From JAJPJE01 sp963724985 (GTDB lineage: Bacteria; Acidobacteriota; Terriglobia; Terriglobales; Acidobacteriaceae): a stretch of 64,000 nucleotides of DNA. The position numbers and the translations under genes were made by a program. The notes under the pieces are model-generated. The model was not told the DNA's origin. It saw only the letters and a program-made list of their open reading frames with translations, and did no database searches. The stretch covers positions 620,001 through 684,000 of the forward strand of contig CAVRWV010000033.1 of NCBI GenBank assembly GCA_963724985.1, written 5' to 3'. Of this stretch, positions 23,408 to 32,768 are shown piece after piece (the stretch's first letter is position 1; every line of letters starts with the position of its first letter).

Positions 23408-24670
23408 ATGAGTGAACGACAATGCGGACGATGTGGGCGAGCGTTACCACCGGGAAGTTCAGTCTGTACCTACTGCCAACCCTCTATCATGCGCTGGCGG
23501 CGCGAAGCGACGATTATCATCTCGCTGGTTGCAGTCGGAGTGCTTCTCTTTACAGTTGCCTGGGTCTTGACCCGGACTTTTGAGCGACGGCGCGATGCGC
23601 TCGCCAGACGCTGGTTCAACGCTGGACAACAGGCCCTCAGCGCTTCGCAGCCACAAACGGCCGTCGCCGATCTCCGCTCGGCGCTTTTTTACAAAGACGA
23701 TGACTTGTACCGCCTTCGCCTTGCCGAAGCATTAGCCCAGGCGAACTACACGGATCAGGCCAAGGCTTACCTGCTGAATTTGTGGGAAGAACGACCAGGC
23801 AGCGGCAACATCAATTTGGAATTAGCTCGCGTTGCCGCGCAGCAGCACAATACCGCCGACGCAATGCGCTACTACCATGGCGCCATCTTCGGCGTCTGGG
23901 AGAGCGATGCTCTCGAGCATCGCCTCGAAACCCGCCTGGAGCTGATTCGCTTTCTCCTGCAGCAGAACCAGACCTCCTCAGCCTATGCTGAGATCTCATC
24001 GCTGGCCGCCAGCATCCCTCCTGACAATCCGGAAATGCGCACGACGGCGGCAGATTTGTTCGCCCGCACCGGCGATTCCGCCAATGCCCTTACGCAATAC
24101 GAAATGGCACTGAAGAATGACCCTCACTCCTTCGCGGCGCTCTCTGGAGCAGCGAGGGAGGCTTTCGCCTCCGGCAAGTTTCGGCGCGCAAAACAGCATC
24201 TGAACGCCGCACTCCACGAGCATCCCGACGACTCTGCGCTCATCACACTGCTGGAGCAGACAGATCTCGTGCTGGCTTCTGACCCGCTCGAACGCTACTT
24301 GCCTCGCGAGCAGCGTGTTCAGCGCGCTCTGACTGCCTTCAACCAGGCTGGCGTGAGGCTTCAGCAGTGTGGCGCTTCCACTTCGCTTGCCGCCAGGAAG
24401 ATTTCCGACGCAGCCGATGTCAACGCCAGTGCCGGTTCTGCGAATGCCAACAAAGCGGCTCAGGATCTGGCGCCGCTGGCAACTGAATGGAACAACCTTC
24501 GTCCGAGCATGAGTGCGAGATCGCTCTCGCTTAACCCTGATCTCCTCGAAAGCACAGTGGATCTTGTCTCTCGCATCGAACAGGCAACCGATAAGACTTG
24601 TGGACATCCCACCGGACTTGATTGGGCTCTCTTGCAACTCGCAAATTATGGTTCGGAGGTAGAACGCTAA
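23408..24670 (+). CDS. Zinc-ribbon, single-TM, TPR-repeat protein
   Basis: 420 aa from ATG 23408. Zinc ribbon QCGRCGRALPPGSSVCTYC at residues 5-24, TM helix at about 36-57 (ATIIISLVAVGVLLFTVAWV), then TPR-like helical repeats over about 65-320, e.g. FNAGQQALSASQPQTAVADL, YYHGAIFGVW and NALTQYEMALKNDP. The domain order places the ribbon inside and the TPR domain outside. Its stop overlaps the CLC gene start (TAATG), so the two are cotranslated. Probably a scaffold; partner unknown. Confidence 0.85.
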   Translation: MSERQCGRCGRALPPGSSVCTYCQPSIMRWRREATIIISLVAVGVLLFTVAWVLTRTFERRRDALARRWFNAGQQALSASQPQTAVADLRSALFYKDDDLYRLRLAEALAQANYTDQAKAYLLNLWEERPGSGNINLELARVAAQQHNTADAMRYYHGAIFGVWESDALEHRLETRLELIRFLLQQNQTSSAYAEISSLAASIPPDNPEMRTTAADLFARTGDSANALTQYEMALKNDPHSFAALSGAAREAFASGKFRRAKQHLNAALHEHPDDSALITLLEQTDLVLASDPLERYLPREQRVQRALTAFNQAGVRLQQCGASTSLAARKISDAADVNASAGSANANKAAQDLAPLATEWNNLRPSMSARSLSLNPDLLESTVDLVSRIEQATDKTCGHPTGLDWALLQLANYGSEVER

Positions 24671-26448
24671 TGGACACTCCGATCCAAAGTTCGAAAGTTC
24701 AGGAGCAGGAAGCGCTTGCGGGAGCATCGCCCACCCCGGGCGAATCCACTCCGGTGGAAGTGGAGCTTCGGGAAGCCGCATTCTTTGAAGAACGTTTCTT
24801 CCTTATCCTCTCCATCTTCATCGGCGTTTTTTCCGGCCTCGCCGTAGTCTGCTTCCGCATCTCCATCGAGTGGACGCGCATCCTCATCCTCGGCTCAGGG
24901 CTGAATGTCGCTGGGCCGCGCTTGATTCTCGCTCCTGCAATCGCTGGACTGGTAATCGCCTTCTTCGTCCTGCATGTCTTCCCAAGCGTCCGCGGCAGCG
25001 GCGTCAACCAGACCAAAGCGGCTCTCTACATTTACGACGGCTATATTCCGTTTCGTACTGCCATCGGCAAGTTCCTTCTGTCTGCTCTCGCCATCGGATC
25101 GGGCCACTCCCTCGGCCCCGAAGATCCGTCGTTGCAGATTGGCGCATCGCTGGCCTCGGCGCTTGGACGCCGCCTTCGTCTCTCGCGCGAAAAGCTGCGC
25201 CTGATTGCTCCCATCGGCGCGGCCGCGGGATTGGCCGCGGCCTTCAATGCTCCCATCTCCGCCGTGCTGTTCGTCATTGAAGAGGTGATCGGCCGCTGGA
25301 GCGTCGGCGTCCTCGGCTCGGTCGTCCTCTCGGCCGTTTCCAGCGTGGTTGTGGCTCGCTGGTTTCTCGGCGCGGAGCCCATGTTCCGCGTACCCCCGGT
25401 CGCCTTTGTCCATCCGACAGAGTTGTTCGCCTACGCCGTGCTCGGCATCTTCGGCGGCTTTGCTTCCATTGTCTTCGCGAAATTGATAGAGACGCTCCGC
25501 CCGCTCCTGAAAGCGCTTCCCCGCTGGACTCAGTACCTGCAACCTGCCATTGCTGGCCTGATCATCGGACTGATTGGTTTTTTTGGATTCCCGCAGGTGA
25601 TGGGCGCCGGATATGAGTACATCGATCAGGCCATCCACAACCAGTTCACATGGGAAGTGCTGGGAATTCTCGCAGGCCTGAAGATCCTCGCCACGACGCT
25701 TTCGTTCGTCAGTGGAACGCCCGGCGGCATGTTCGCTCCAACCCTGTTCGTGGGAGCGATGCTCGGTGCCTTTGTCGGCGCAGTCGAACACATTCTCGTT
25801 CCCCACATCACTGGTTCCACGGCAACTTACGCGCTCGTGGGCATGGGCGTTCTCTTCGCCGGATTTCTGCGCGCGCCGCTCACGTCCGTCTTCATGGTTC
25901 TGGAAGTCAGTGGCAACTACTCCATCATTTTGCCGGTCATTGTCGGCAATACCATTGCTTACCTGATCTCGCGCAGCTTCCAACCGGTGCCGATCTTCGA
26001 CATTCTCACTCGCCAGGACGGACTCGAACTACCTTCAATGGAAGAAGAGCGCGAGGGCCAAGTTTTGCGCGTTGAAGACGTGCTGCGTCCCTACGCCGCT
26101 CCGGTGCTGGAGTTTGATGAATTGCAATCGGAGGCTGCTGCTCGAGCTGCCCGGGCTCCAGAACCCGTCCTGCTGGTTCGGAATCGCAGCGGCCTGTGGG
26201 CCGAAATCGGCCTGCACGACTTGCAGGCTAGTGCTAACCACCACGCGTCCGAGACAACGGCGTCTCTGCTAGAAGGCAAGCTGGTGCCTATCCTCTACCC
26301 TGACCTGACGCTCGAATCGGCACTGCGCCGCTTCGGATCTCTGCCGCTGCTGCCTGTGGTACACCGCGCGGATCCCCGTCAACTGATCGGAGTTGTGTCC
26401 GTGGAATTGATTTTGAAAACCTATCGCGATCTATCGCGTCCCGAGTGA
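24670..26448 (+). CDS. CLC-type chloride channel/transporter with C-terminal CBS-like region
   Basis: 592 aa from ATG 24670, overlapping the previous stop by one base. About ten hydrophobic helices. The selectivity motifs are degenerate but present: GSGHSLGPEDPSLQIGASLA (the Glu of GPE corresponds to the gating Glu) and SGTPGGMFAPTLFVGAMLGA. The final 150 residues (EDVLRPYAAPVLEF, then ESALRRFGSLPLLPVVHR) look like a CBS pair. Whether it is a channel or H+/Cl- exchanger cannot be decided; the GPEDP variant of GREGP is unusual. Confidence 0.9.
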   Translation: MDTPIQSSKVQEQEALAGASPTPGESTPVEVELREAAFFEERFFLILSIFIGVFSGLAVVCFRISIEWTRILILGSGLNVAGPRLILAPAIAGLVIAFFVLHVFPSVRGSGVNQTKAALYIYDGYIPFRTAIGKFLLSALAIGSGHSLGPEDPSLQIGASLASALGRRLRLSREKLRLIAPIGAAAGLAAAFNAPISAVLFVIEEVIGRWSVGVLGSVVLSAVSSVVVARWFLGAEPMFRVPPVAFVHPTELFAYAVLGIFGGFASIVFAKLIETLRPLLKALPRWTQYLQPAIAGLIIGLIGFFGFPQVMGAGYEYIDQAIHNQFTWEVLGILAGLKILATTLSFVSGTPGGMFAPTLFVGAMLGAFVGAVEHILVPHITGSTATYALVGMGVLFAGFLRAPLTSVFMVLEVSGNYSIILPVIVGNTIAYLISRSFQPVPIFDILTRQDGLELPSMEEEREGQVLRVEDVLRPYAAPVLEFDELQSEAAARAARAPEPVLLVRNRSGLWAEIGLHDLQASANHHASETTASLLEGKLVPILYPDLTLESALRRFGSLPLLPVVHRADPRQLIGVVSVELILKTYRDLSRPE

Positions 26449-26469
26449 TGCCATTCGGAGAACCCACCT

Positions 26470-26492
26470 GGGGCAGTCCACCTCGACTGCCC
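26470..26492. repeat. REP-like palindrome (GGGCAG family), copy 1
   Basis: GGGCAGTC and GACTGCCC form an 8-bp stem around loop CACCTC. A sister copy at 31282-31304 shares the loop ACCTC, flanking TGGGGCAG and trailing CTC. It lies between the convergent stops of the CLC and ndh genes, where it could work as a bidirectional terminator. Confidence 0.6.
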
Positions 26493-26516
26493 TCCCGAGA
26501 CTCAGCGAGAATCACT

Positions 26517-27866
26517 TCACGCCAGCTTCGCCCGCTCGTGCTCCTGCTCGACACTTAACTCATCCGTCTCGTGTTCGTGCTGCTGAGCATTCCAGCCCGG
26601 CAAATAGGTTGATCCCGTAATCAACCGCGCCGATCTTTGATAGGTCAAGTACGACCATCCCCATTCCAGCATGACCAACACGCGATTCCTGAAGCCAACC
26701 AGGTACATGATGTGAACGAACAGCCACATCATCCAGGCGATGAATCCGCTGACGTGCAACTTGCCGATCTGTGCGATCGCCGCGGCGCGGCCGATCGTGG
26801 CCATCGTGCCCTTGTCGACGTAGTGAAATGGCTCTCGTGGTTTTGATTTCAGATCGAGCCCAATGTTCTTCGCCGCATGTCGCCCTTCCTGCATGGCAAC
26901 TGGCGCAAGTCCAGGCAACAAACTCCCGGTCTTCCGATCTTTCAGACTTGCCAAGTCACCCACTACAAACAGTTCCGGATGCCCCGGCACGCTCAGATCG
27001 GGCAACACCACTACGCGTCCGGCGCGATCCACTTCAACTCCAAGTTTTCTTCCCAGGCTCGACGCTCGCACGCCCGCCGCCCACAGCGTCACCGACGCCG
27101 GCAAGATTTCTGCTCCCACGCGAACCTGTCCTGGCTCTACAGCAGTCACCTGCGAGCTGGTTCGGACTTGTACTCCCAGCCGCTCCAGTTGCCTTTGCGC
27201 GCTTTGCGATAGATCCGCCGGATACGCCGCCAGAATGCGTGGCCCGCCTTCGAGCAGCAGAATCCTCGTTGCTGTCGGATCGATATGCCGGAAGTTTTGC
27301 GCGAGCGCCTTGCGTGCGACTTCTGCCAGCGTCCCTGCCAGTTCAACTCCGGTCGGGCCGCCGCCCACAACCACGAAGTGCACAGGCTCGGAGTGACCGC
27401 TGATGTGCGCCCGGCGCTCCGCCAATTCAAACGCCAAAAGAACGCGGCGGCGAATCTCCGTCGCATCCTCAATGGTCTTCAACCCGGGCGCGAGCTCTTC
27501 CCATTCATCGTGTCCGAAATACGAGTGCGTCGCCCCAGAAGCAACAATCAGGTAGTCGTACGACAGCTCACTGCCATCCCGTAGTCCGACTTTCTTCTGC
27601 GCCAGGTCGAAGCTGTCCACTTCGCCCAGCAGCACTTCAATATTCGAGTATTTCCGCAGAACGCCGCGAATTGGTCCTGCAATCTCGCCCGGCGACAATC
27701 CAGCCGTCGCAACCTGGTAGAGCAAAGGTTGAAACGTGTGGTGATTCCTGCGGTCCACCACCGTGACAGCAAGATTGTGTTTCGCCGCTTCTGCCGCCGC
27801 TTTCAGGCCGGCAAAGCCTGCCCCAATGATCAGTAGTCTGGGAGCGGAGTTTTGGGAGCGATCCAT
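26517..27866 (-). CDS. ndh: Type II NADH:quinone oxidoreductase (NDH-2)
   Basis: 449 aa. FAD Rossmann motif RLLIIGAGFAGLKAAAEAAK at residues 10-29, the NAD-binding motif VHFVVVGGGPTGVELAGTLAE at about 162-182, and GDLASLKDRKTGSLLPGLAPVAMQEGRHAAKN near 305-335. A hydrophobic stretch GFIAWMMWLFVHIMYLVGF near 375-395 provides membrane attachment. It oxidises NADH at the inner face and reduces quinone without proton pumping. Transcribed convergently with the CLC gene. Confidence 0.95.
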   Translation of the reverse strand: MDRSQNSAPRLLIIGAGFAGLKAAAEAAKHNLAVTVVDRRNHHTFQPLLYQVATAGLSPGEIAGPIRGVLRKYSNIEVLLGEVDSFDLAQKKVGLRDGSELSYDYLIVASGATHSYFGHDEWEELAPGLKTIEDATEIRRRVLLAFELAERRAHISGHSEPVHFVVVGGGPTGVELAGTLAEVARKALAQNFRHIDPTATRILLLEGGPRILAAYPADLSQSAQRQLERLGVQVRTSSQVTAVEPGQVRVGAEILPASVTLWAAGVRASSLGRKLGVEVDRAGRVVVLPDLSVPGHPELFVVGDLASLKDRKTGSLLPGLAPVAMQEGRHAAKNIGLDLKSKPREPFHYVDKGTMATIGRAAAIAQIGKLHVSGFIAWMMWLFVHIMYLVGFRNRVLVMLEWGWSYLTYQRSARLITGSTYLPGWNAQQHEHETDELSVEQEHERAKLA

Positions 27867-27994
27867 AAATTCTCCTCTCAGCTGCCGATATCCTGCTTAT
27901 TAAGATGATCCGGCGTTTACTGCCGGTGCTTTTTCGGGCGAGATCGTATCGATGCCGTAACTACCAATACTTGAGCACCTTTGCGGTGGATGTT

Positions 27995-28957
27995 ATGTTC
28001 AAGAATGAACTCCCGGCGCTACCTACTCCCGTTTTCCCGGATAGCCACATGCTGACGCTCGACCCGTCTTCCATCTCGGAGCTCAAAACCATTCTCGTCT
28101 CCACGGACTTCTCACCCGCGTCCGAGACTGCACTGCTCTACGCACTTGCAATCGCGAAACGAAATGGTTCGCGCGTCCTCATCACAAATGTCGTCACAGA
28201 AAACTATCAACTGATCTCTAACGACGCGCAGAAGCGCGCTCTCGACGATGCCTGGCGTGAAGCGCAGAGTCTGGTCACCGAACAGTTCATCGCGGGCCGG
28301 CTCGACGGAGTGAATTACGAGATTCGCATCGAGCGTGGCGATGTCTGGGACCGGCTCTCTGCCCTGATCGCGACTGAGAAAGTGGACCTGCTTGTATTAG
28401 GAACTCGCGGTCACCGCTCGATTGGCAAACTGCTGCTTGGCTCGACGGCAGAAAACATTTTCCGTCAGGCGCCCTGCGCGGTGCTCTCCGTAGGTCCGCG
28501 CGCGCGCAAAGAAATTCCAGCTACCGGACCTCGCAAGATTCTGTTCTGCACCGGATTCAGTCATCATTCGCTCAATGCCGGCGCACGCGCTATCTGGATG
28601 GCCCAGCGCCTGCACGCCTCATTGCTTCTGCTCAATGTCTGCGACGAGTGCCCGCCGTCGCCCAAGCAGACCACGGATCTGATCGAAAGCAACAAGCGCC
28701 GATTGCGCGAGCTTGTGCCTGCCGGCGCGGGCCTGGAATCCGAACCTGAAGTACTGGTCGAATTCGGCAACTTTGCCGAACGCATTCTGGAAACCGCCGC
28801 GCAGCATAAAGTCGATCTCATCGTGCTTGGCATCCGTCAATCCGCGGGATTCTCACGCCGTCTCCGCGGGGCGACAGCCTGGAACGTGGTAACTGGCGCA
28901 GCCTGCCCCGTGCTCACCGTGCGCACGCCTGGTTCTGAGGAGCAGGAGAAGTTCTGA
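27995..28957 (+). CDS. Tandem universal stress protein (two USP domains)
   Basis: 320 aa from ATG 27995 (MFKNELPALPTPVFPDS). Domain 1 (about 30-170) has ILVSTDFSPASETALLYALA and the nucleotide-binding motif GTRGHRSIGKLLLGSTAENI (GxxGx9GS). Domain 2 (about 175-310) begins KILFCTGFSHHSLNAGARAI and ends GIRQSAGFSRRLRGATAWNVV, where the GxxG motif is lost. So one domain probably binds ATP and one does not. It follows ndh divergently and precedes the rhomboid gene by 31 bp. Confidence 0.9.
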   Translation: MFKNELPALPTPVFPDSHMLTLDPSSISELKTILVSTDFSPASETALLYALAIAKRNGSRVLITNVVTENYQLISNDAQKRALDDAWREAQSLVTEQFIAGRLDGVNYEIRIERGDVWDRLSALIATEKVDLLVLGTRGHRSIGKLLLGSTAENIFRQAPCAVLSVGPRARKEIPATGPRKILFCTGFSHHSLNAGARAIWMAQRLHASLLLLNVCDECPPSPKQTTDLIESNKRRLRELVPAGAGLESEPEVLVEFGNFAERILETAAQHKVDLIVLGIRQSAGFSRRLRGATAWNVVTGAACPVLTVRTPGSEEQEKF

Positions 28958-28988
28958 GCAGTGCCTGGTTCTGAAGCTTAGCCTCAGC

Positions 28989-30419
28989 ATGCCTACCTGT
29001 ATTCAATGCGGTCGCGAGGTCCCCGAGCAGTTCGCGGGAGCGCCCTGTCCAGTATGTGTCCACCGGGCACGCGAGGCCGCGCAGCGCCGGCAATTCTGGG
29101 AGTATGTGCGTCACGCATTGTCGTCGGTCACCGGCGTTCTCATCGCCGCCAACGTCGTTGTATTTCTCGCGATGGTGCTGCGCGGCGTCTCGCCTACCGA
29201 TCCCACCGTCGATCAGATCCTGCGCTGGGGAGCCAATTTCGGGCCGTACACCCTTGACCATCAGTGGTGGCGATTGCTCACCTGCATGTTCCTGCACATC
29301 GGCATCGTCCACCTATTGCTCAATATGTGGGCTCTGCTGAATGTCGGTCCGCTCGCTGAAGCAGTGTACGGACGCCTGAATTTTCTGATCATCTATTTCA
29401 TCTGCGGTCTATCCGGCAGCCTCGCCAGTCTTTTGTGGAATCCGGCGGTCACCAGCGCAGGAGCTTCGGGCGCCATCTTCGGCATTATTGGCGCGCTCAT
29501 TGCCACGCTTTATTTCGACAAAGTCCGCATCCCTCGCCATGTTTCGCGGCCGATTCTCACCAGCCTCGTCGCATCGGCCATCTCAGTTCTCGCCTATGGC
29601 TACTTCAAAACCGGCATCGACAATGGCGCACACATCGGAGGCCTCGTCTCCGGGCTCATCCTCGGCACCATCATCGGACGCCACCTCGAGCGCACCGAAC
29701 AGGCGCGCCGCTTTCAGCAAATTATCTTTGCGATCTCGGCAGTCGTGCTGATTGCGACCGGCATCCTCCTGCAACGCGTCGCTCACTATGTTGTTCCGCT
29801 GGAAAAAGCCGAATCGGCTCTCGCCTCCAACAAACCTGAAGCCGCGCTTCCCTACGCCGATCAGGCTGTTCGCGAGAAGCCCGGCAGCGCCGAAGTTCAT
29901 TTCATTCGCGCGAATGTGCTGGCACGAATGAATCAGCCACAGCAGTCCGAAGAAGAATTCAAACGCGTTTTGCAAATCCAGCCAAAGCAGGCGCGCGCAT
30001 GGAACGCCCTTGGACGTCTCTACGTCCGCCAGAATCGATGGCCCGATGCGGCGCAGGCATTTACGAAAGCCACCGACCTTGCGCCTAAGGACGCGAGCAG
30101 TTGGTACGACCTCGGCCTAACGCTGCAACGATTAAATCGTCCCGAGGAAGCCATTCCCGCCCTGAAGCGCGCCGCTCAACTGCGTCCTGCCGCTCCCGAT
30201 TACTGGTTCACACTCGGTCTTACTGCGATGAGTTCCAAGAATTACGACGAAGCGATCAGCGCATTCCAGCAAGCCGCGAAACTCGTTCCCAATGAACCGG
30301 AGCCAGTACTTTGGCTGGCCAATGCTTATGCGGGAAAAGGAATGCAGGCAGAATCAGAAGCCGCGTACGCGAAGGCGCAGCAATTAGCGCAAGCCAAAGC
30401 CGCACAGAGGAAGCAATAG
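28989..30419 (+). CDS. Rhomboid serine protease fused to zinc ribbon and TPR domain
   Basis: 476 aa. Zinc ribbon CIQCGREVPEQFAGAPCPVC at residues 4-23. Rhomboid core with six to seven TM helices between about 45 and 270, containing HIGIVHLLLNMWAL, the catalytic GASGAIFGIIGALI (Ser) and NGAHIGGLVSGLILG (His). A TPR region follows (about 280-470) with four repeats such as PDAAQAFTKATDLAPKDAS and YDEAISAFQQAAKLVP. It cleaves TM substrates; the TPR region probably selects partners. Confidence 0.93.
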   Translation: MPTCIQCGREVPEQFAGAPCPVCVHRAREAAQRRQFWEYVRHALSSVTGVLIAANVVVFLAMVLRGVSPTDPTVDQILRWGANFGPYTLDHQWWRLLTCMFLHIGIVHLLLNMWALLNVGPLAEAVYGRLNFLIIYFICGLSGSLASLLWNPAVTSAGASGAIFGIIGALIATLYFDKVRIPRHVSRPILTSLVASAISVLAYGYFKTGIDNGAHIGGLVSGLILGTIIGRHLERTEQARRFQQIIFAISAVVLIATGILLQRVAHYVVPLEKAESALASNKPEAALPYADQAVREKPGSAEVHFIRANVLARMNQPQQSEEEFKRVLQIQPKQARAWNALGRLYVRQNRWPDAAQAFTKATDLAPKDASSWYDLGLTLQRLNRPEEAIPALKRAAQLRPAAPDYWFTLGLTAMSSKNYDEAISAFQQAAKLVPNEPEPVLWLANAYAGKGMQAESEAAYAKAQQLAQAKAAQRKQ

Positions 30420-30525
30420 CGCGAGTTGTTTTTGTCATCACGAACTCGCGAAGCGAGTGAGGGATCTGCAGTTTGGGAATGAACCAGCGGCACAACCGGC
30501 TACTCGCTACCAGCTACCCGATTTC

Positions 30526-31209
30526 TTACACGACGCTCATTTCCACAATCTCGCCATCGCGCATGTGAATCGCTCGATCCGCATACGCCGCGGCTTCAGG
30601 ATTGTGTGTGATCATCAGCACCGTCTGTCCAAGATCCTTATTGGATTGCCGAAGCAGGCTCAGCACGGCGTCCGAATTCTTCGTATCGAGATTGCCCGTA
30701 GGCTCGTCGGCGAGCACAATCGCCGGCTTGTTGATCAGTGCGCGCGCCAGCGCCACCCGCTGTTGTTCCCCGCCGGAGAGTTCTGCCGGACGATGAACCA
30801 TTCGCTTGGAAATCCCCAGCAGGTCCGTAATCTTGCGCAAGTATTCCGGATCATCATTCTTGTTGCCGGCAATATTCTGCGCGATCTTGATGTTCGTCTG
30901 TGCGTCGAGTGTTGGGAGCAGATTGAACTTCTGGAACACGAATCCGATCTTGGTTTTGCGCAGCTTCGTGCGTTCCGCATCGGACATGGCGCTGAAGTCC
31001 GCGCCGTCCACCAGCACGCGTCCCGCGTCAGCATGCGTCAAGCCACCAAGAACATAAAAGAGCGTCGATTTGCCGCTGCCGGAAGGCCCCAGCACGGCGA
31101 CGAATTCTCCGCGCTCTACCGCGAATGACACATTGCGAAGCGCCGGAACGTCTATCTTTCCTATGTGATACGACTTGCTGACATTTTGAACTTCGATGAT
31201 CGCGGACAT
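30526..31209 (-). CDS. ABC transporter ATP-binding protein (LolD/MacB type), orphan
   Basis: 227 aa with complete motifs: Walker A GPSGSGKSTLFYV, signature LSGGEQQRVALARAL, Walker B VLADEPTGN and H-loop MITHNPEA. The sequence family is that of LolD/MacB ATPases. No permease or adaptor gene lies next to it. It may serve a permease elsewhere, or share one of the FtsX-fold permeases in this window. The REP-like palindrome lies upstream. Confidence 0.92.
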   Translation of the reverse strand: MSAIIEVQNVSKSYHIGKIDVPALRNVSFAVERGEFVAVLGPSGSGKSTLFYVLGGLTHADAGRVLVDGADFSAMSDAERTKLRKTKIGFVFQKFNLLPTLDAQTNIKIAQNIAGNKNDDPEYLRKITDLLGISKRMVHRPAELSGGEQQRVALARALINKPAIVLADEPTGNLDTKNSDAVLSLLRQSNKDLGQTVLMITHNPEAAAYADRAIHMRDGEIVEMSVV

Positions 31210-31281
31210 TCACATCGAGTTTACACGATGCCCTCACGTGAACTCGGTGACCTGCAATGTTTGCGTCAAAACCAAATGCGT

Positions 31282-31304
31282 GGGGCAGCCGACCTCGGCT
31301 GCCC
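31282..31304. repeat. REP-like palindrome (GGGCAG family), copy 2
   Basis: TGGGGCAGCC and GGCTGCCC around loop GACCTC, the same architecture as the 26470 copy (loop CACCTC). It is between the ATPase start and the secreted-protein stop. Confidence 0.6.
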
Positions 31305-31339
31305 TCTCGCTATCGCTATCCAATTTCTCAAGCCCCATC

Positions 31340-32638
31340 TCACCAGTAATACAACGTCACTTTATCCAGCCACGCCTGCAGCGCGTCCTGATGCTCGTCT
31401 CCATCCAACTGGAACGCCACGTTGATCTCCTGCGCATTCACGTTCCTCGCGTTGAAGTACTTGTCGATCGTCTGTTGAGTTCCGTTCAACGTTACCGAGA
31501 TGAAGTGCGTCTGGTTGCCCACGCGCTCGAACTGCCACGTCAGGTGATTCCACGCATTTGGCTGCACCGTGCAGGTCGCCCCCGTCGAGACCCATCCTGC
31601 ATTGGCGGTATCCCATATGCGCCATCCACCGTTAGTGCGCGCGTCGCATTCGGTCCCGAAAATGTACTTCATCCCGCCAACCGACTGGTTCACATCGAAC
31701 TCGAGTCCCTGCGCCACCGCCGGATTCGAAACCCAGAAGTAGAGGTCGTACACAAAATGGCTGGCATTGGGATTCGGCCCAAGCTGGTTCCACCACAGCG
31801 CGTCGCCGAACGGAGTGTTACCACCGAGCCAGAACGTCGCCGATGCTCCATCCATCGCCGGGTTCGCAACGCCTTGCGTCATCGAGTACGGATCTTGCGG
31901 TCCATTGCCGCCAATGCCGGCACAAGCGCTGCACGACTCCCAGTTCGGCAACTGATCAATATTCGCGATCGTGGTCGCATTCGACGGAATCTCCACCTGG
32001 CTCGCTGCCGTGACCGGAGCCGTGGCCTGCGCGATCGCCTGCGCCGGCGCCGACAAGTTCAGCGGGAAGGTATACACCGCGCCCGACGCGTCCCACGCAT
32101 TGATCACCAGGTAGTGTCCCCCGGGAGCAAGATTCACCGACGTGTTGATACTGCCGCCTTGCGTCTGATAAATGCTGGTCCCGTTGTCATAGACCTGCAT
32201 CGCGGTAATCGACGCAGCCGATGTGGCCGACGCCGTTACCTGTGTCGCTCCATTCACGGTCGCGCCCGGGCCCGGTGTCCCGACAAAAATTCCTGTGCCG
32301 GTGCCGTTCACCGCGGCCTGCTGCGTCATCTGTCCTCCGGCGCTGTCCCACGCTTTCACCACGATCGTGTGTGGTCCCGCCGCTGCGTTGATGTAGGTAT
32401 CAACGGTGTTCGACTTTGCCTGATAGGCAACTTGTCCATCGAGATAAACCTGGATCTGCGCAATCGGTGCGGCTCCATTCGGATTGGCTTGTGCCATCAC
32501 GTGCACTGGAGAGATCGTGCTCGCGCCATTGGCTGGCGATGTCATGGTGATTGCGGCAAAACTGGAAACGGTGAGCGCCATCAGTACAACTGCGGCGCGA
32601 ACTGCAAACTTCAAATCTGACCTCCGTGAATCGTTCAC
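31340..32638 (-). CDS. Secreted protein with Ig-like repeats and a C-terminal LamG-like domain
   Basis: 432 aa. Signal peptide (VLMALTVSSFAAITM). Two Ig-like modules at about 30-115 and 115-190, each with a motif like IQVYLDGQVAYQAKSNTVDT / AMQVYDNGTSIYQT and a closing VVKAWDSAGG / VINAWDASGA. The C-terminal 210 residues include LPNWESCSACAGIGGNG and end in beta strands (HFISVTLNGTQQTIDKYF) resembling a concanavalin-A-like/laminin-G domain. Such proteins are exported and often bind glycans; ligand unknown. Confidence 0.85.
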   Translation of the reverse strand: MNDSRRSDLKFAVRAAVVLMALTVSSFAAITMTSPANGASTISPVHVMAQANPNGAAPIAQIQVYLDGQVAYQAKSNTVDTYINAAAGPHTIVVKAWDSAGGQMTQQAAVNGTGTGIFVGTPGPGATVNGATQVTASATSAASITAMQVYDNGTSIYQTQGGSINTSVNLAPGGHYLVINAWDASGAVYTFPLNLSAPAQAIAQATAPVTAASQVEIPSNATTIANIDQLPNWESCSACAGIGGNGPQDPYSMTQGVANPAMDGASATFWLGGNTPFGDALWWNQLGPNPNASHFVYDLYFWVSNPAVAQGLEFDVNQSVGGMKYIFGTECDARTNGGWRIWDTANAGWVSTGATCTVQPNAWNHLTWQFERVGNQTHFISVTLNGTQQTIDKYFNARNVNAQEINVAFQLDGDEHQDALQAWLDKVTLYYW

Positions 32639-32742
32639 GGAAGCCAGCTTAGGGATTCATCAACTTACGCTACATTCGGCACTGGCCTGAATACGCGCAG
32701 AATTCTCGCCCCATTTTTCTTTGCCGATCCACCTAGGTGATC

Positions 32743-32768
32743 CTGAGGTGGCGCAAGTTCCTCGCGAA
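32743..32768. repeat. Short dispersed intergenic repeat (CTGAGGTGGCGC family), copy 2
   Basis: CTGAGGTGGCGCAAG followed by CCTCGCGAA matches the copy at 5208-5240 apart from the spacing. Intergenic in both cases. Confidence 0.5.

Noticed and set aside
24895..25983. 362-codon frame opposite the first CLC gene
   Set aside because: Asp/Glu/Arg/His-rich composition typical of antisense frames; the opposite strand encodes a clear CLC protein.
31196..32620. Very long open frame (474 codons) opposite the secreted Ig/LamG-like gene
   Set aside because: It is antisense to a gene with a signal peptide and recognisable domains; the frame is Arg/His-rich, lacks any family feature, and arises from G+C-rich codon bias.
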